64,000 nucleotides of DNA. It comes from Actinomycetota bacterium (GTDB taxonomy: Bacteria > Actinomycetota > Coriobacteriia > Anaerosomatales > Anaerosomataceae). Location of the stretch: positions 730,919 to 794,918 of the forward strand of contig RCMX01000006.1 in NCBI GenBank assembly GCA_004348925.1, given 5' to 3'. Shown piece after piece: positions 17,363 through 24,764 of the stretch. The notes beneath the pieces are model-generated. The model saw only the letters and a list, made by a program, of their open reading frames with translations, was not told where the DNA came from and did no database searches. The first letter of the stretch is position 1. Each line of letters begins with the position of its first letter. The translations under genes and the position numbers were made by a program.

Positions 17363-20300
17363 TGAGCGATCGAACGCGCAACGGACAGCCCAGGTTCGCG
17401 ACCAATCGTCCCGCGGATGACGCTCACGCTGCGGAGCGAGTTGCCGACGCGGTGAAGGCGCTCGTCGGCGAGGCATGCTTGCACCTTGTGGAGCCGCCGG
17501 CGCTCGCGATCTCGACTGCCTACTTCAACCCAAGCGGGTTCTCGCTGGTGGCTCGGGCGCTCCGAGGGGCCGGCCCCACGCGTCTCCTGCTCGGAGCTGA
17601 GCCGACGCTTGAGGCGACTCGGGTGAAGCGATTGGCAACGCGTCGGGCGCGCGCGAGGATGCACCCCGCGCTGCAATCGGCTTTGGAAGGCCACGTCCGG
17701 GCGATTGAAGCCGATCGCAACTTGCTGGGCTTCGACGCGCCGTCTGACGGGGCCGCACGCGACCTTGTCGACTGGCTTAGGTCAACGGACTCCGAAGGAG
17801 TCCCTCGAGTGGAGGTCCGTCGGTTCACCAACGGCTTCATGCATGGCAAGTGCTTCCTCATTGACGCGCCCGTGGGCAAGGGAGTCCTGGCGGGCTCTTC
17901 CAATTTCACCCATGCAGGGCTTTCGGAGAACCGCGAGCTCAATCTCGGCCAATACGAGCCCGACACAGTTGAGATGGTTCTCGACTGGTTCAACGAGCTG
18001 TGGGATGAGTCAGAACCTTACGACCTCGCTGCGTTGTACGAGGCCCGCTGGGAGCCCCACGACACGCGGCTCATCTTCTACAAGATGCTGTGGGCGCTGT
18101 ATGGCGCCGATATTCAGCGCGAGATGGAGGAACGCGACCTGTCCGACCTCGGGTTGACCGACTTCCAGCGAGACGGAGCGTGGCGGGCGAAGCGGATCCT
18201 GGCGGCGCTCTCTGGCGTCGTCGTGGCCGACGAAGTGGGCCTCGGCAAGACCTTCATCGCCGCCGAGATCATCCACGAGGCGGCAATCAAGAATCGGCAG
18301 AAGGTGCTCGTCGTCGTTCCGGCAGCGTTGCGGAAGACGTGGAAGGACTTTCTGGCGCTGCCCAAGATCAACCTGCCGGCAGATGTGGTCTCCTACGATG
18401 AGCTGGTCTCCGACCAGGAGATCGCCGGCACCGCTCGCGCGCGTCTTCAAGACCTAGACGCGTACGCCGTGGTGATCGTGGACGAGGCACACGCGCTTCG
18501 GAACGCATCTACGGCGCGCGCGGACGCGATGCGCGCCCTGCTCGAAGGCGAGTCGCCGAAGAAGCTCGTTCTCATGACGGCGACTCCGGTGAACAACTCC
18601 CTCTCGGACATATACACGCTCATTAGCTACTTCGTCACGAACGATGCGGCCTTCGCGAACGCCGGCATCCTCTCACTGAAGGGCTACTTCGACGCCGCCC
18701 AGGCCACCAACCCCGACGACCTGTCGCCTGAGCACCTGTTTGACGTCATGGATAAGGTCGCGGTGCGCAGGACGCGGGAGTTCATCAAGGAGCACTACCA
18801 AGGTGAGCGCATCACGATGGCGGACGGCGTGTCGCGCGAGATCCGCTTCCCCAAGCCGCGAGTGCGACGAGTTGACTACAGCCTGGAGGGCGTACTGCCC
18901 GGCTTCTTTGCGGACCTGGCGTGCGCTTTGGGCGCGAAGTCCGATTCGCTCGACACGGTCATTCTCGATGAGCCCGGCGAGGTTCTCACGTTCGCGCGCT
19001 ATGTGCCCTCACGGTTCCTTAAGCGCTCGGTCGTGCAGACACGGCTCGAAATTGAGGAGCTCGGAGGCGAGGACTGGCAGGGCGAGCAGTACGAGCGCCA
19101 GAACGCTGGCCTGCTGCGTTCGATGCTACTCAAACGATTCGAGTCGAGCGGGTACGCGTTCCAGCGGACCGTCGACACCATGATCCGTTCGCACGAGATC
19201 TTCTTGGCCGCGCTGGATGAGGGCTGGGTGATCACCGGTGACGCACTGCGCCAGTGGATGGCCACTGACAGCGACGAGATGGACGAGTTCATTGGTGGTC
19301 TCGACGACGAGACTGCGGATCGGCGCGTCGGGCCGGTGTCTGACTACGATCTCGTTGCTCTGCGATCTGCGGTCGAGGCGGACGCACAGCGCCTTGCAGA
19401 GCTGCGGGATGCGGCGAAGGCGGCTGATGGTGCCTCGGACCCGAAGGTCGAGGCGCTGATAGAGCACCTCGCGGCCATCGCAGATGAGGCGGAACGTGAC
19501 GGGGCAACAGAGCACCAGCGCCGCGACAACCGCAAGGTGCTCGTGTTCAGCTACTTCGCTGACACAGTCGAGTATCTTCACGGTGTCCTGCAACTCGCCA
19601 TTCAGCACGACGACCGCCTAGCAGCCTATCGCGGTCGCATTGCCACCGCCACGGGTTCGGACAAGGCCCATCAAGCCACCGTCATCGCGGGTTTCGCCCC
19701 GCGCACCGCCGGAGGAGAGAACGACGATGACCTGTTCGACCTCGTCATTACCACCGACGTGCTCGCGGAAGGCGTGAACCTACAGCAGGCGCGACATCTC
19801 ATCAACTACGACCTACCGTGGAACCCGATGCGACTGGTTCAGCGCTATGGCCGTATCGACCGCATCGGCTCCGACCATTCCGAGGTCTTCATCCGCGTGT
19901 TCTTCCCGGCGAGCGAGCTCGATGGCATGCTTGCGCTTGAGGAACGACTTCAGCGCAAGATCAAGCGGGCGGCGGCTGCGGTTGGGGTTCGTGAGGTGCT
20001 GCCAGGGGTTAAGGAGGTTCAGGTCAACCTCACCGAGTCGCGCGACGAGATCGCCCGGCTCCAGGCCGAGGACGCCTCCCTCTTCGAGACTGGTGGAGCC
20101 TCGGCTCTCTCCGGTGAGGCGTATCGCCGCCGACTCATGGACTTCATCAAGCAGACCGCCAACCGGGAGGCGCTCGACGCGCTGCCATGGGGGTCTGGGG
20201 CAGCATTCGCCAAACGAGGCATGGACGAGCCAGCAATCGTCTTCTGCGCAAATATCGCCGGCTCGGCTGAGCCATGGTTCCGTTACGTCGCTCTCGACGA

Positions 20301-20829
20301 TGCGTACGGTGTTCAGCGCTACTTCGATGCAGAGACTGGTGTGTCGCGGGTGCGCATGTCATCCGAGACGCTGACCTGTCTGAGTCGTGCAGACACGGGC
20401 GATGCGCTGCCGTCCCCCGAGAACGTCATCACGGACGAAATCTACGCTGCTGCTTTCGCCGCGTGGGAGCACGCGCAGGGCGACATAGTTGAGAGGTGGA
20501 ACTACCTCACCGATCCGGCAAATCTGCGGCCCGTCATCCCCAAGGCCATGCGAGATGCGGTGGCAGTGGTTCGGGCGCACGGTGCGCATCTGGAGAGGGC
20601 TGATCGCCTGGTCGAGATGCTGGAGGCGCCGCACAGCCCGCGCATCCAGCGACTCGTGCGTGCCATCGTCGACGATGACGGCGCGAGCGGTCGTTCGAAG
20701 GTCGATGCCCTGGATGAACTAGCCAGGCGCATGAACTTGCAGCCGTACGTGGAGCCGGAGCCCCGCACACCCATCACGGAGGATGATGTGCACGTGGTGG
20801 CATGGTGCGCGGTGCTGCCGGAGGCGTGA
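17362..20829 (+). CDS. PLD-nuclease / SNF2-type helicase fusion
   Basis: A 1,155-residue protein. An N-terminal phospholipase-D-like domain has the HKD-type motif HGKCFLID near residue 160 followed by GSSNFTHAGL (GSxN) about 18 residues on. A superfamily 2 helicase follows: motif I DEVGLGKTF (about 290), motif II VDEAH (about 373), motif III LMTATPVNN (about 412), and motifs V/VI AEGVNLQQARHLINYDLPWN and QRYGRIDRIG (about 800-835). One HKD copy implies that the nuclease works as a dimer. The gene overlaps the methylase stop by 1 nt. In DISARM the SNF2 helicase (drmD) and PLD protein (drmC) are separate; here they are fused. It probably tracks along unmethylated or invading DNA and cuts it. 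Confidence 0.85.
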   Translation: MSDRTRNGQPRFATNRPADDAHAAERVADAVKALVGEACLHLVEPPALAISTAYFNPSGFSLVARALRGAGPTRLLLGAEPTLEATRVKRLATRRARARMHPALQSALEGHVRAIEADRNLLGFDAPSDGAARDLVDWLRSTDSEGVPRVEVRRFTNGFMHGKCFLIDAPVGKGVLAGSSNFTHAGLSENRELNLGQYEPDTVEMVLDWFNELWDESEPYDLAALYEARWEPHDTRLIFYKMLWALYGADIQREMEERDLSDLGLTDFQRDGAWRAKRILAALSGVVVADEVGLGKTFIAAEIIHEAAIKNRQKVLVVVPAALRKTWKDFLALPKINLPADVVSYDELVSDQEIAGTARARLQDLDAYAVVIVDEAHALRNASTARADAMRALLEGESPKKLVLMTATPVNNSLSDIYTLISYFVTNDAAFANAGILSLKGYFDAAQATNPDDLSPEHLFDVMDKVAVRRTREFIKEHYQGERITMADGVSREIRFPKPRVRRVDYSLEGVLPGFFADLACALGAKSDSLDTVILDEPGEVLTFARYVPSRFLKRSVVQTRLEIEELGGEDWQGEQYERQNAGLLRSMLLKRFESSGYAFQRTVDTMIRSHEIFLAALDEGWVITGDALRQWMATDSDEMDEFIGGLDDETADRRVGPVSDYDLVALRSAVEADAQRLAELRDAAKAADGASDPKVEALIEHLAAIADEAERDGATEHQRRDNRKVLVFSYFADTVEYLHGVLQLAIQHDDRLAAYRGRIATATGSDKAHQATVIAGFAPRTAGGENDDDLFDLVITTDVLAEGVNLQQARHLINYDLPWNPMRLVQRYGRIDRIGSDHSEVFIRVFFPASELDGMLALEERLQRKIKRAAAAVGVREVLPGVKEVQVNLTESRDEIARLQAEDASLFETGGASALSGEAYRRRLMDFIKQTANREALDALPWGSGAAFAKRGMDEPAIVFCANIAGSAEPWFRYVALDDAYGVQRYFDAETGVSRVRMSSETLTCLSRADTGDALPSPENVITDEIYAAAFAAWEHAQGDIVERWNYLTDPANLRPVIPKAMRDAVAVVRAHGAHLERADRLVEMLEAPHSPRIQRLVRAIVDDDGASGRSKVDALDELARRMNLQPYVEPEPRTPITEDDVHVVAWCAVLPEA

Positions 20830-20837
20830 AGGTGCTG

Positions 20838-20879
20838 CTACGCACGAACGGGACAACCGGTTTCGACGTTCGTGCGTAG
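20838..20879. repeat. perfect inverted repeat between helicase and endonuclease genes
   Basis: CTACGCACGAAC (20838-20849) and GTTCGTGCGTAG (20868-20879) are perfect complements, extended inward by one G-C pair, with a 16-nt interior. It starts 8 bp after the helicase stop. It has no T-run and is not an obvious terminator. Its arms resemble those at 12337-12472, so it may be a protein-binding or recombination site. Confidence 0.6.
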
Positions 20880-20993
20880 TACCGAATTGGGGGAGAGCCG
20901 GAACTCATCCACGCAATTGCGCTGGTCGCCCGGCCAGACCGGTGTGGAGGCGAGACGAACGGAATCGATACACGTCGGTGATGGGGGAGCGAG

Positions 20994-22670
20994 ATGGCGT
21001 ATCAGTTGAGACCACACGGACCCAAGTCAGTCGCCATGGTGCGCGCCGGCGAAGAAGCGCATCTGTACGAGTGGTGTCGCGATAACGGCTTCATCACCAT
21101 CGGCTGGTTCGGGCACCCCCCAGCATCGATGGAGGGCTGGTCGCTCGGGCGGCTGGAATCCGAGTTCCGAGCGAAGTACCCATACGACGACGAGCACGGA
21201 GAGCCGGGCGCGTATCGGACCAAGAGCTCGCAGACCCGTGGCCTCACGAACGTGGCTGACTTTCTTTTCAACATCCCGATCGGCCGCCGAGTGATGATCG
21301 CCTCGCCCGCCGGTGGCGCGACCGTGCTCCTAGGTACCGTCGTTGGCGGCTATGAGTACCACGACGACTGGGACATCTCCCAGCGGGCCGAACCCTACTG
21401 CCACTTCAAAGCTGTCGAGTGGCTCGGCGAATTCAAACGTGCGGATCTCCTAGAGGCCGCCGCTTTGCCTTGGACGGACCAGCAGACTGTCTGGTGGGTT
21501 GAGGATCTCGCGGCAATCCGCGACCTTGAGGTGGCGGCCGGTGGCGAGAACGGCGAAGCGCCTGGCGCCGCGGGGGGCTTCGAGGCCGAGAAGGCCGGGG
21601 CGTCCGCCTCGTCGCCGACGTCAGTAGAGGCGCTTGCCGTTCTGACCCCGCTGACCGACAAGGCCGAGGTTGAAGACGCTTATGCCCAGTTCGTTGGGCG
21701 GCTTACGTCGGGGGTAGACCCCATCCGAAAGGGGCTCGGGTGGCCTGGGGGATGGGGCGAGTTCGACGTCTACTGGCACTCGGCCGAACAGCTCTGGTGC
21801 GTCCTCGAGCCGGAGTTCGCGGGTAGCCGCTACTGGTGCTGCTTCGGACCCGATGACCCCGCCACTCCGAACGACCTCAGCATCGGCTGCGAGATCAACT
21901 TCGCCTACGAGGGGGTCAATCGTCGCATCGCCGGTGCCTTCCTGCGGGATGCCGAAGGCCGAGTGTACGTCGCGCACAGCGGCAAGGTCGGCGGCGGACA
22001 CGAAGGCGTCGGCAAGAGCGCATTCCTGAAGTACATCGACTCACCGGTAAGGGTGGCCGTGGCGTGGCCTGACGGGCAGACGACCGAAATGCTCATCATC
22101 GGGATGCTGGACGCGGACGGCTTCGTGGGCAATGTGGCGACCTTCGTCTCGGAGGTCGCGTCGTTCAAGAGGGACGTGCGCGATGGCACGACAACAGAAA
22201 GAGACCTGCCGCAGGCCCCCGGCGAGGACCATGATGCGGATCTCGACGACTACTTCCCGGAGTCGCTTCTCGGCACCGCGAGCTTTGAGCAGAAGACACG
22301 CAAGATAGCGATACGACTTGCGCACGGACCGGTGGTGCATGCACTGCGAGACGCGGTTGAGGCCGCCGGGCTGGTTGCGAAGAAGAACAACCGGATTGAC
22401 CTTGCTGCTGTGACGTCGGCGGGTGAGCTGATTACCGTCTTTGAGGTGAAGACCGGTGTCGACTGGGGGTCGGTCTACGGGGCCATCGGGCAGTTGATGT
22501 ACTACGGCAAGACCGGAGCACACAACCCAGAGCGCCTTGTGGCGGTACTTCCCGACGGGGGACCGGCTGACCTGGACGCACGTCTTGGGGCAATCGGACT
22601 CGGGGTGGTTCGGTACGAGTACGCAGACGGGAAGCCGGTGTTTACGGGGCTGGATGCGGTCCTGGGCTAA
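20994..22670 (+). CDS. PUA-like / PD-(D/E)XK restriction endonuclease-like protein
   Basis: A 558-residue protein behind a clean GGGGGAG site. The first 160 residues (AYQLRPHGP, then ITIGWFG, and RRVMIASPAGGATVLLGTVVGGYEY) look like a PUA/EVE-type domain of the kind that reads modified bases. A charged Ala/Gly-rich linker (about 180-205) leads to a middle domain. The C-terminus holds a PD-(D/E)XK core: IDLAA near 468, EVK at about 484-486 after a hydrophobic strand, and QLMYYG at about 500. That combination fits Mrr/McrBC-like enzymes that sense modified DNA. It follows the helicase gene by 164 bp containing the inverted repeat, so it may belong to the same system or be a separate cassette. 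Confidence 0.75.
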   Translation: MAYQLRPHGPKSVAMVRAGEEAHLYEWCRDNGFITIGWFGHPPASMEGWSLGRLESEFRAKYPYDDEHGEPGAYRTKSSQTRGLTNVADFLFNIPIGRRVMIASPAGGATVLLGTVVGGYEYHDDWDISQRAEPYCHFKAVEWLGEFKRADLLEAAALPWTDQQTVWWVEDLAAIRDLEVAAGGENGEAPGAAGGFEAEKAGASASSPTSVEALAVLTPLTDKAEVEDAYAQFVGRLTSGVDPIRKGLGWPGGWGEFDVYWHSAEQLWCVLEPEFAGSRYWCCFGPDDPATPNDLSIGCEINFAYEGVNRRIAGAFLRDAEGRVYVAHSGKVGGGHEGVGKSAFLKYIDSPVRVAVAWPDGQTTEMLIIGMLDADGFVGNVATFVSEVASFKRDVRDGTTTERDLPQAPGEDHDADLDDYFPESLLGTASFEQKTRKIAIRLAHGPVVHALRDAVEAAGLVAKKNNRIDLAAVTSAGELITVFEVKTGVDWGSVYGAIGQLMYYGKTGAHNPERLVAVLPDGGPADLDARLGAIGLGVVRYEYADGKPVFTGLDAVLG

Positions 22671-22700
22671 CTGGCGCGAGCAGGATGCAAGGCGCCGGTG

Positions 22701-23600
22701 CTAGTGGGCGCTCAGCAGCACAGCGCGAGACGGCGCGAACAGAACGAAGATGTGATACGTGTTCGTAAAGACCTCGATCCGCATCGCACGGATTTCGCCG
22801 TTCAGGTCCGGCCATGGAATCCGCGTGCGTATCGGGTCCTTGTACGAACCGGACTCCAGCAGGGTGCTGACCGCCGCGACGTGGGGCACGACTGCTTCGA
22901 ATGGCCCGGAGTCAAACCACTGAGGCCAGTTGTGAGGGTCGTGGTATCGCGAGCGCCACAAGACAGAGCTGAACGCCTCCCTTCGCTCGAAACTCAGGGG
23001 GGCAATGCACGAGGGCTGACGATTCAAAACGACTCCCGCGACGGGCTTGGCGTTTGTCTCGACCAGCCGTCGGAAGGTCGAGTGAATTGTTGCGCCGAAG
23101 GTCGCGGACAGCTCGAGCACCGACTTGGCGCGCAGCCGGCGGGACGCGGCCTGTTCCTGTAGCAGGGTCCCTTGGAAGAGAAGCTCTGCAGCCACGTGGT
23201 TCGCTTGAAGTTCGAAAAGGGCGCTCGTCTCGGGGGACAGGGTGAAGTAGTCATCCGCGTAGGCCAAGTCCGATTGGCACGGGATGATGTGATGCCCGAC
23301 CTCATGTAGGCGCTTGAACGCACCGTTTGATGCGTGTTCAGGACGGATGTGCACTTCCTTCTCGCGTCTGTCCAACAACGCCAGAACCTTGCCGGAAATG
23401 CCTCGCATCACATCCATGAGGTGGCTCGGGGCCTGGTCGATACACTCGTCGGACAGAAGCGACTCGGCGGGTTCGCTTAGACCAGCGGCCGTGATGAGAC
23501 GAGCGATCGGCGTGGGAAGCTCGTCTTGGACATCAGCGAGCAGGAGCAGCTTCTTGGCTGCCCCTGCAAGCTCCGGATCATTTCTGACCTCATCCAGCAA
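22701..23600 (-). CDS. ImmA/IrrE-type zinc metalloprotease (CapP-like)
   Basis: A 299-residue protein with the zincin motif H99-E-V-G-H103 and a third ligand at E129 in ELQANHVAAELL, the pattern of the ImmA/IrrE family. A C-terminal domain of about 110 residues (from VVLNRQPSC) could be a GAF-like sensor, as in CapP. It begins with TTG directly after the stop of the upstream Xre gene, so the two are coupled. In CapH/CapP pairs the protease cleaves the repressor when activated by DNA-damage signals, switching on a nearby defence operon. Here the pair is divergent from the ubiquitin-like operon, so the same logic is likely. A phage-repressor-inactivating ImmA role is the alternative. Confidence 0.82.
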   Translation of the reverse strand: MLDEVRNDPELAGAAKKLLLLADVQDELPTPIARLITAAGLSEPAESLLSDECIDQAPSHLMDVMRGISGKVLALLDRREKEVHIRPEHASNGAFKRLHEVGHHIIPCQSDLAYADDYFTLSPETSALFELQANHVAAELLFQGTLLQEQAASRRLRAKSVLELSATFGATIHSTFRRLVETNAKPVAGVVLNRQPSCIAPLSFERREAFSSVLWRSRYHDPHNWPQWFDSGPFEAVVPHVAAVSTLLESGSYKDPIRTRIPWPDLNGEIRAMRIEVFTNTYHIFVLFAPSRAVLLSAH

Positions 23601-23966
23601 TCAGTCGCCTCCCGACTTCTTGCGGCTTCGATGGAACGCGAGGTACTCGGTGAGTGCTGCGACCTCCTCGTCGGTCAGCTCCTCAGAGAGCAGCGCGTGC
23701 GCCAGCGGCCCCCGCGAAATGGGCTCGCTGCTGGTCGGCTTGTCACGGGGTACTACGTAGCCCGCGAGCTTCATTAGCTCCACGTAGGGGACTTCGAGTG
23801 CCGAGGCAAGTGCGTGCAGCTTGTTCGGAGATGGACTCGCGATTTCGTCGCGCTCGAGTCGTTGCAGGTAGGTCGGGGACATGCCCGCTGCGTCGCTCAC
23901 CACCTTCAGAGATGCGCCGCGCAGGTGGCGGATGCGGGCGAGCTCACTTCCCAGCGATTTGGGCAA
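23601..23966 (-). CDS. Xre-family repressor (CapH-like)
   Basis: A 121-residue protein with an N-terminal HTH_3 domain (LARIRHLRGASLKVVSDAAGMSPTYLQRLERDE, in two motifs) and a C-terminal helical extension rich in Glu (LSEELTDEEVAALTEYLAFH), which could be the dimerisation and cleavage region. The TTG start at 23966 has a near-perfect AAGGAGG site 6 nt upstream. Its stop is immediately followed by the protease start. It probably binds the repeated sites at 23982-24043 and represses both its own gene and the ubiquitin-like operon that diverges from it. Confidence 0.85.
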   Translation of the reverse strand: MPKSLGSELARIRHLRGASLKVVSDAAGMSPTYLQRLERDEIASPSPNKLHALASALEVPYVELMKLAGYVVPRDKPTSSEPISRGPLAHALLSEELTDEEVAALTEYLAFHRSRKKSGGD

Positions 23967-23981
23967 GACGGCCTCCTTTCG

Positions 23982-24043
23982 TCACCTTTAGTGAACATTG
24001 TATACCGCAGTTGACGGCGGCGAAAGCATCACTTATAGTTTAC
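23982..24043 (+). promoter_or_regulatory. promoter of the ubiquitin-like operon with two operator-like repeats
   Basis: TTGACG (24011-24016) and TATAGT (24034-24039) are 17 bp apart, a near-consensus promoter toward the ubiquitin-like gene. Two related 15-mers, TCACCTTTAGTGAAC at 23982-23996 and TCACTTATAGTTTAC at 24029-24043 (11 of 15 identical), lie in direct orientation. The second covers the -10 box, so a protein bound there would block transcription; the first lies close to the start of the divergent Xre gene. The Xre protein encoded next door is the obvious ligand. Confidence 0.65.
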
Positions 24044-24126
24044 GCCATGACTTACATGCAACGTCCGGCGATGCCGGACGGGCGACCTGCCTGGGTCGCA
24101 GCCGATGAACTAGGAGTGATGCAGTT

Positions 24127-24375
24127 GTGAACGCAAGAGACGAGCGCCACGAGTTCGAGATCTCCATCGACGGGGAGGAGTACACCCTCACCCAGAAGGA
24201 GATGCCCGCGACGGAGATTCTGTCGCTTGCGGGCAAGTCCTACGATGCCTTCTATCTTGTCGAGATGAGGGCGGATCACACCCGCGCGGAATACAAGGAT
24301 GGCAGCGCGGTGGTCAAGCTGCACAACGGGCTGAAGTTCATCACGGTCCACGTCGGTCCGACGCCGGTGTCGTGA
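24127..24375 (+). CDS. ubiquitin-like modifier (single multi-ubiquitin-type domain)
   Basis: An 82-residue beta-grasp protein matching the pattern of the multi-ubiquitin family (PF14452-like): a first strand pair HEFEISIDGEEYTLTQKEM, a helix ATEILSLAGK, then AFYLVEMRAD and a closing LKFITV. Only one domain is present. There is no C-terminal di-glycine; the chain ends HVGPTPVS, so conjugation would need trimming after G77 or a different chemistry. The GTG start has AGGAG 10 nt upstream. It is the first gene of a four-gene operon, its stop overlapping the next start, and probably serves as the protein tag attached by the E1/E2 encoded downstream. Confidence 0.75.
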   Translation: MNARDERHEFEISIDGEEYTLTQKEMPATEILSLAGKSYDAFYLVEMRADHTRAEYKDGSAVVKLHNGLKFITVHVGPTPVS

Positions 24376-24764
24376 CAGCCATGTCAACCGTGGACCTCAT
24401 GAACCAGCTCAGGGAACTCGGCTACGAGCCGGAGTTGGGTCCAGAGGGATTCGTCGCATTCGACTACACAATCCTGATTGGGCCGCTTTCGGGCCGGCAG
24501 ATTCGGCTGGGGTTTCAGAACCCCGACCAGTTTCCCCTGAACCCGCCCGGCGGACCGTGTGTATCCCCGCGTCTGCTACCACTCAAGACAGGCAACACAC
24601 CACCGCTGGAAGGCATCCACGCCATCTCGCCCGAAATCGATCCCGGCGGTGTATGGGAGTACTGGAGCAGGCCGTTCCAGGGTTGGGAGTCGACTTCGCG
24701 GAAGGCTACCGACTACTTGGCCCACGTGAACGCTCTGTTCGATGGACTTCCCGCCGATGTTTAG
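24372..24764 (+). CDS. E2-like ubiquitin-conjugating enzyme (prokaryotic family E)
   Basis: A 130-residue protein of the Prok-E2_E kind. It has an alpha/beta start (VDLMNQLRELGYEPELG), a strand pair (FVAFDYTILIGP, QIRLGFQ), the flap PDQFPLNPPGGP, and a single cysteine, C63 in PCVSPRLL, which is the only possible thioester nucleophile. A C-terminal helix with W and R residues closes the fold. The GTG start at 24372 overlaps the upstream stop (GTGA); an ATG three codons later is also possible. It overlaps the E1 gene at its 3' end. It would take the activated modifier from the E1 and pass it to a target. Confidence 0.78.
   Translation: MTAMSTVDLMNQLRELGYEPELGPEGFVAFDYTILIGPLSGRQIRLGFQNPDQFPLNPPGGPCVSPRLLPLKTGNTPPLEGIHAISPEIDPGGVWEYWSRPFQGWESTSRKATDYLAHVNALFDGLPADV

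Noticed and set aside
12337-20879. Integron attC sites
   Set aside because: The inverted repeats lack the RYYYAAC/GTTRRRY core boxes, and the short recombinase has no IntI-specific insertion.
13286-22670. Calling the methylase/helicase set DISARM or BREX
   Set aside because: No drmA or drmB for DISARM and no pglZ, brxL or brxC-like gene for BREX are present; only the methylase and helicase types are shared.
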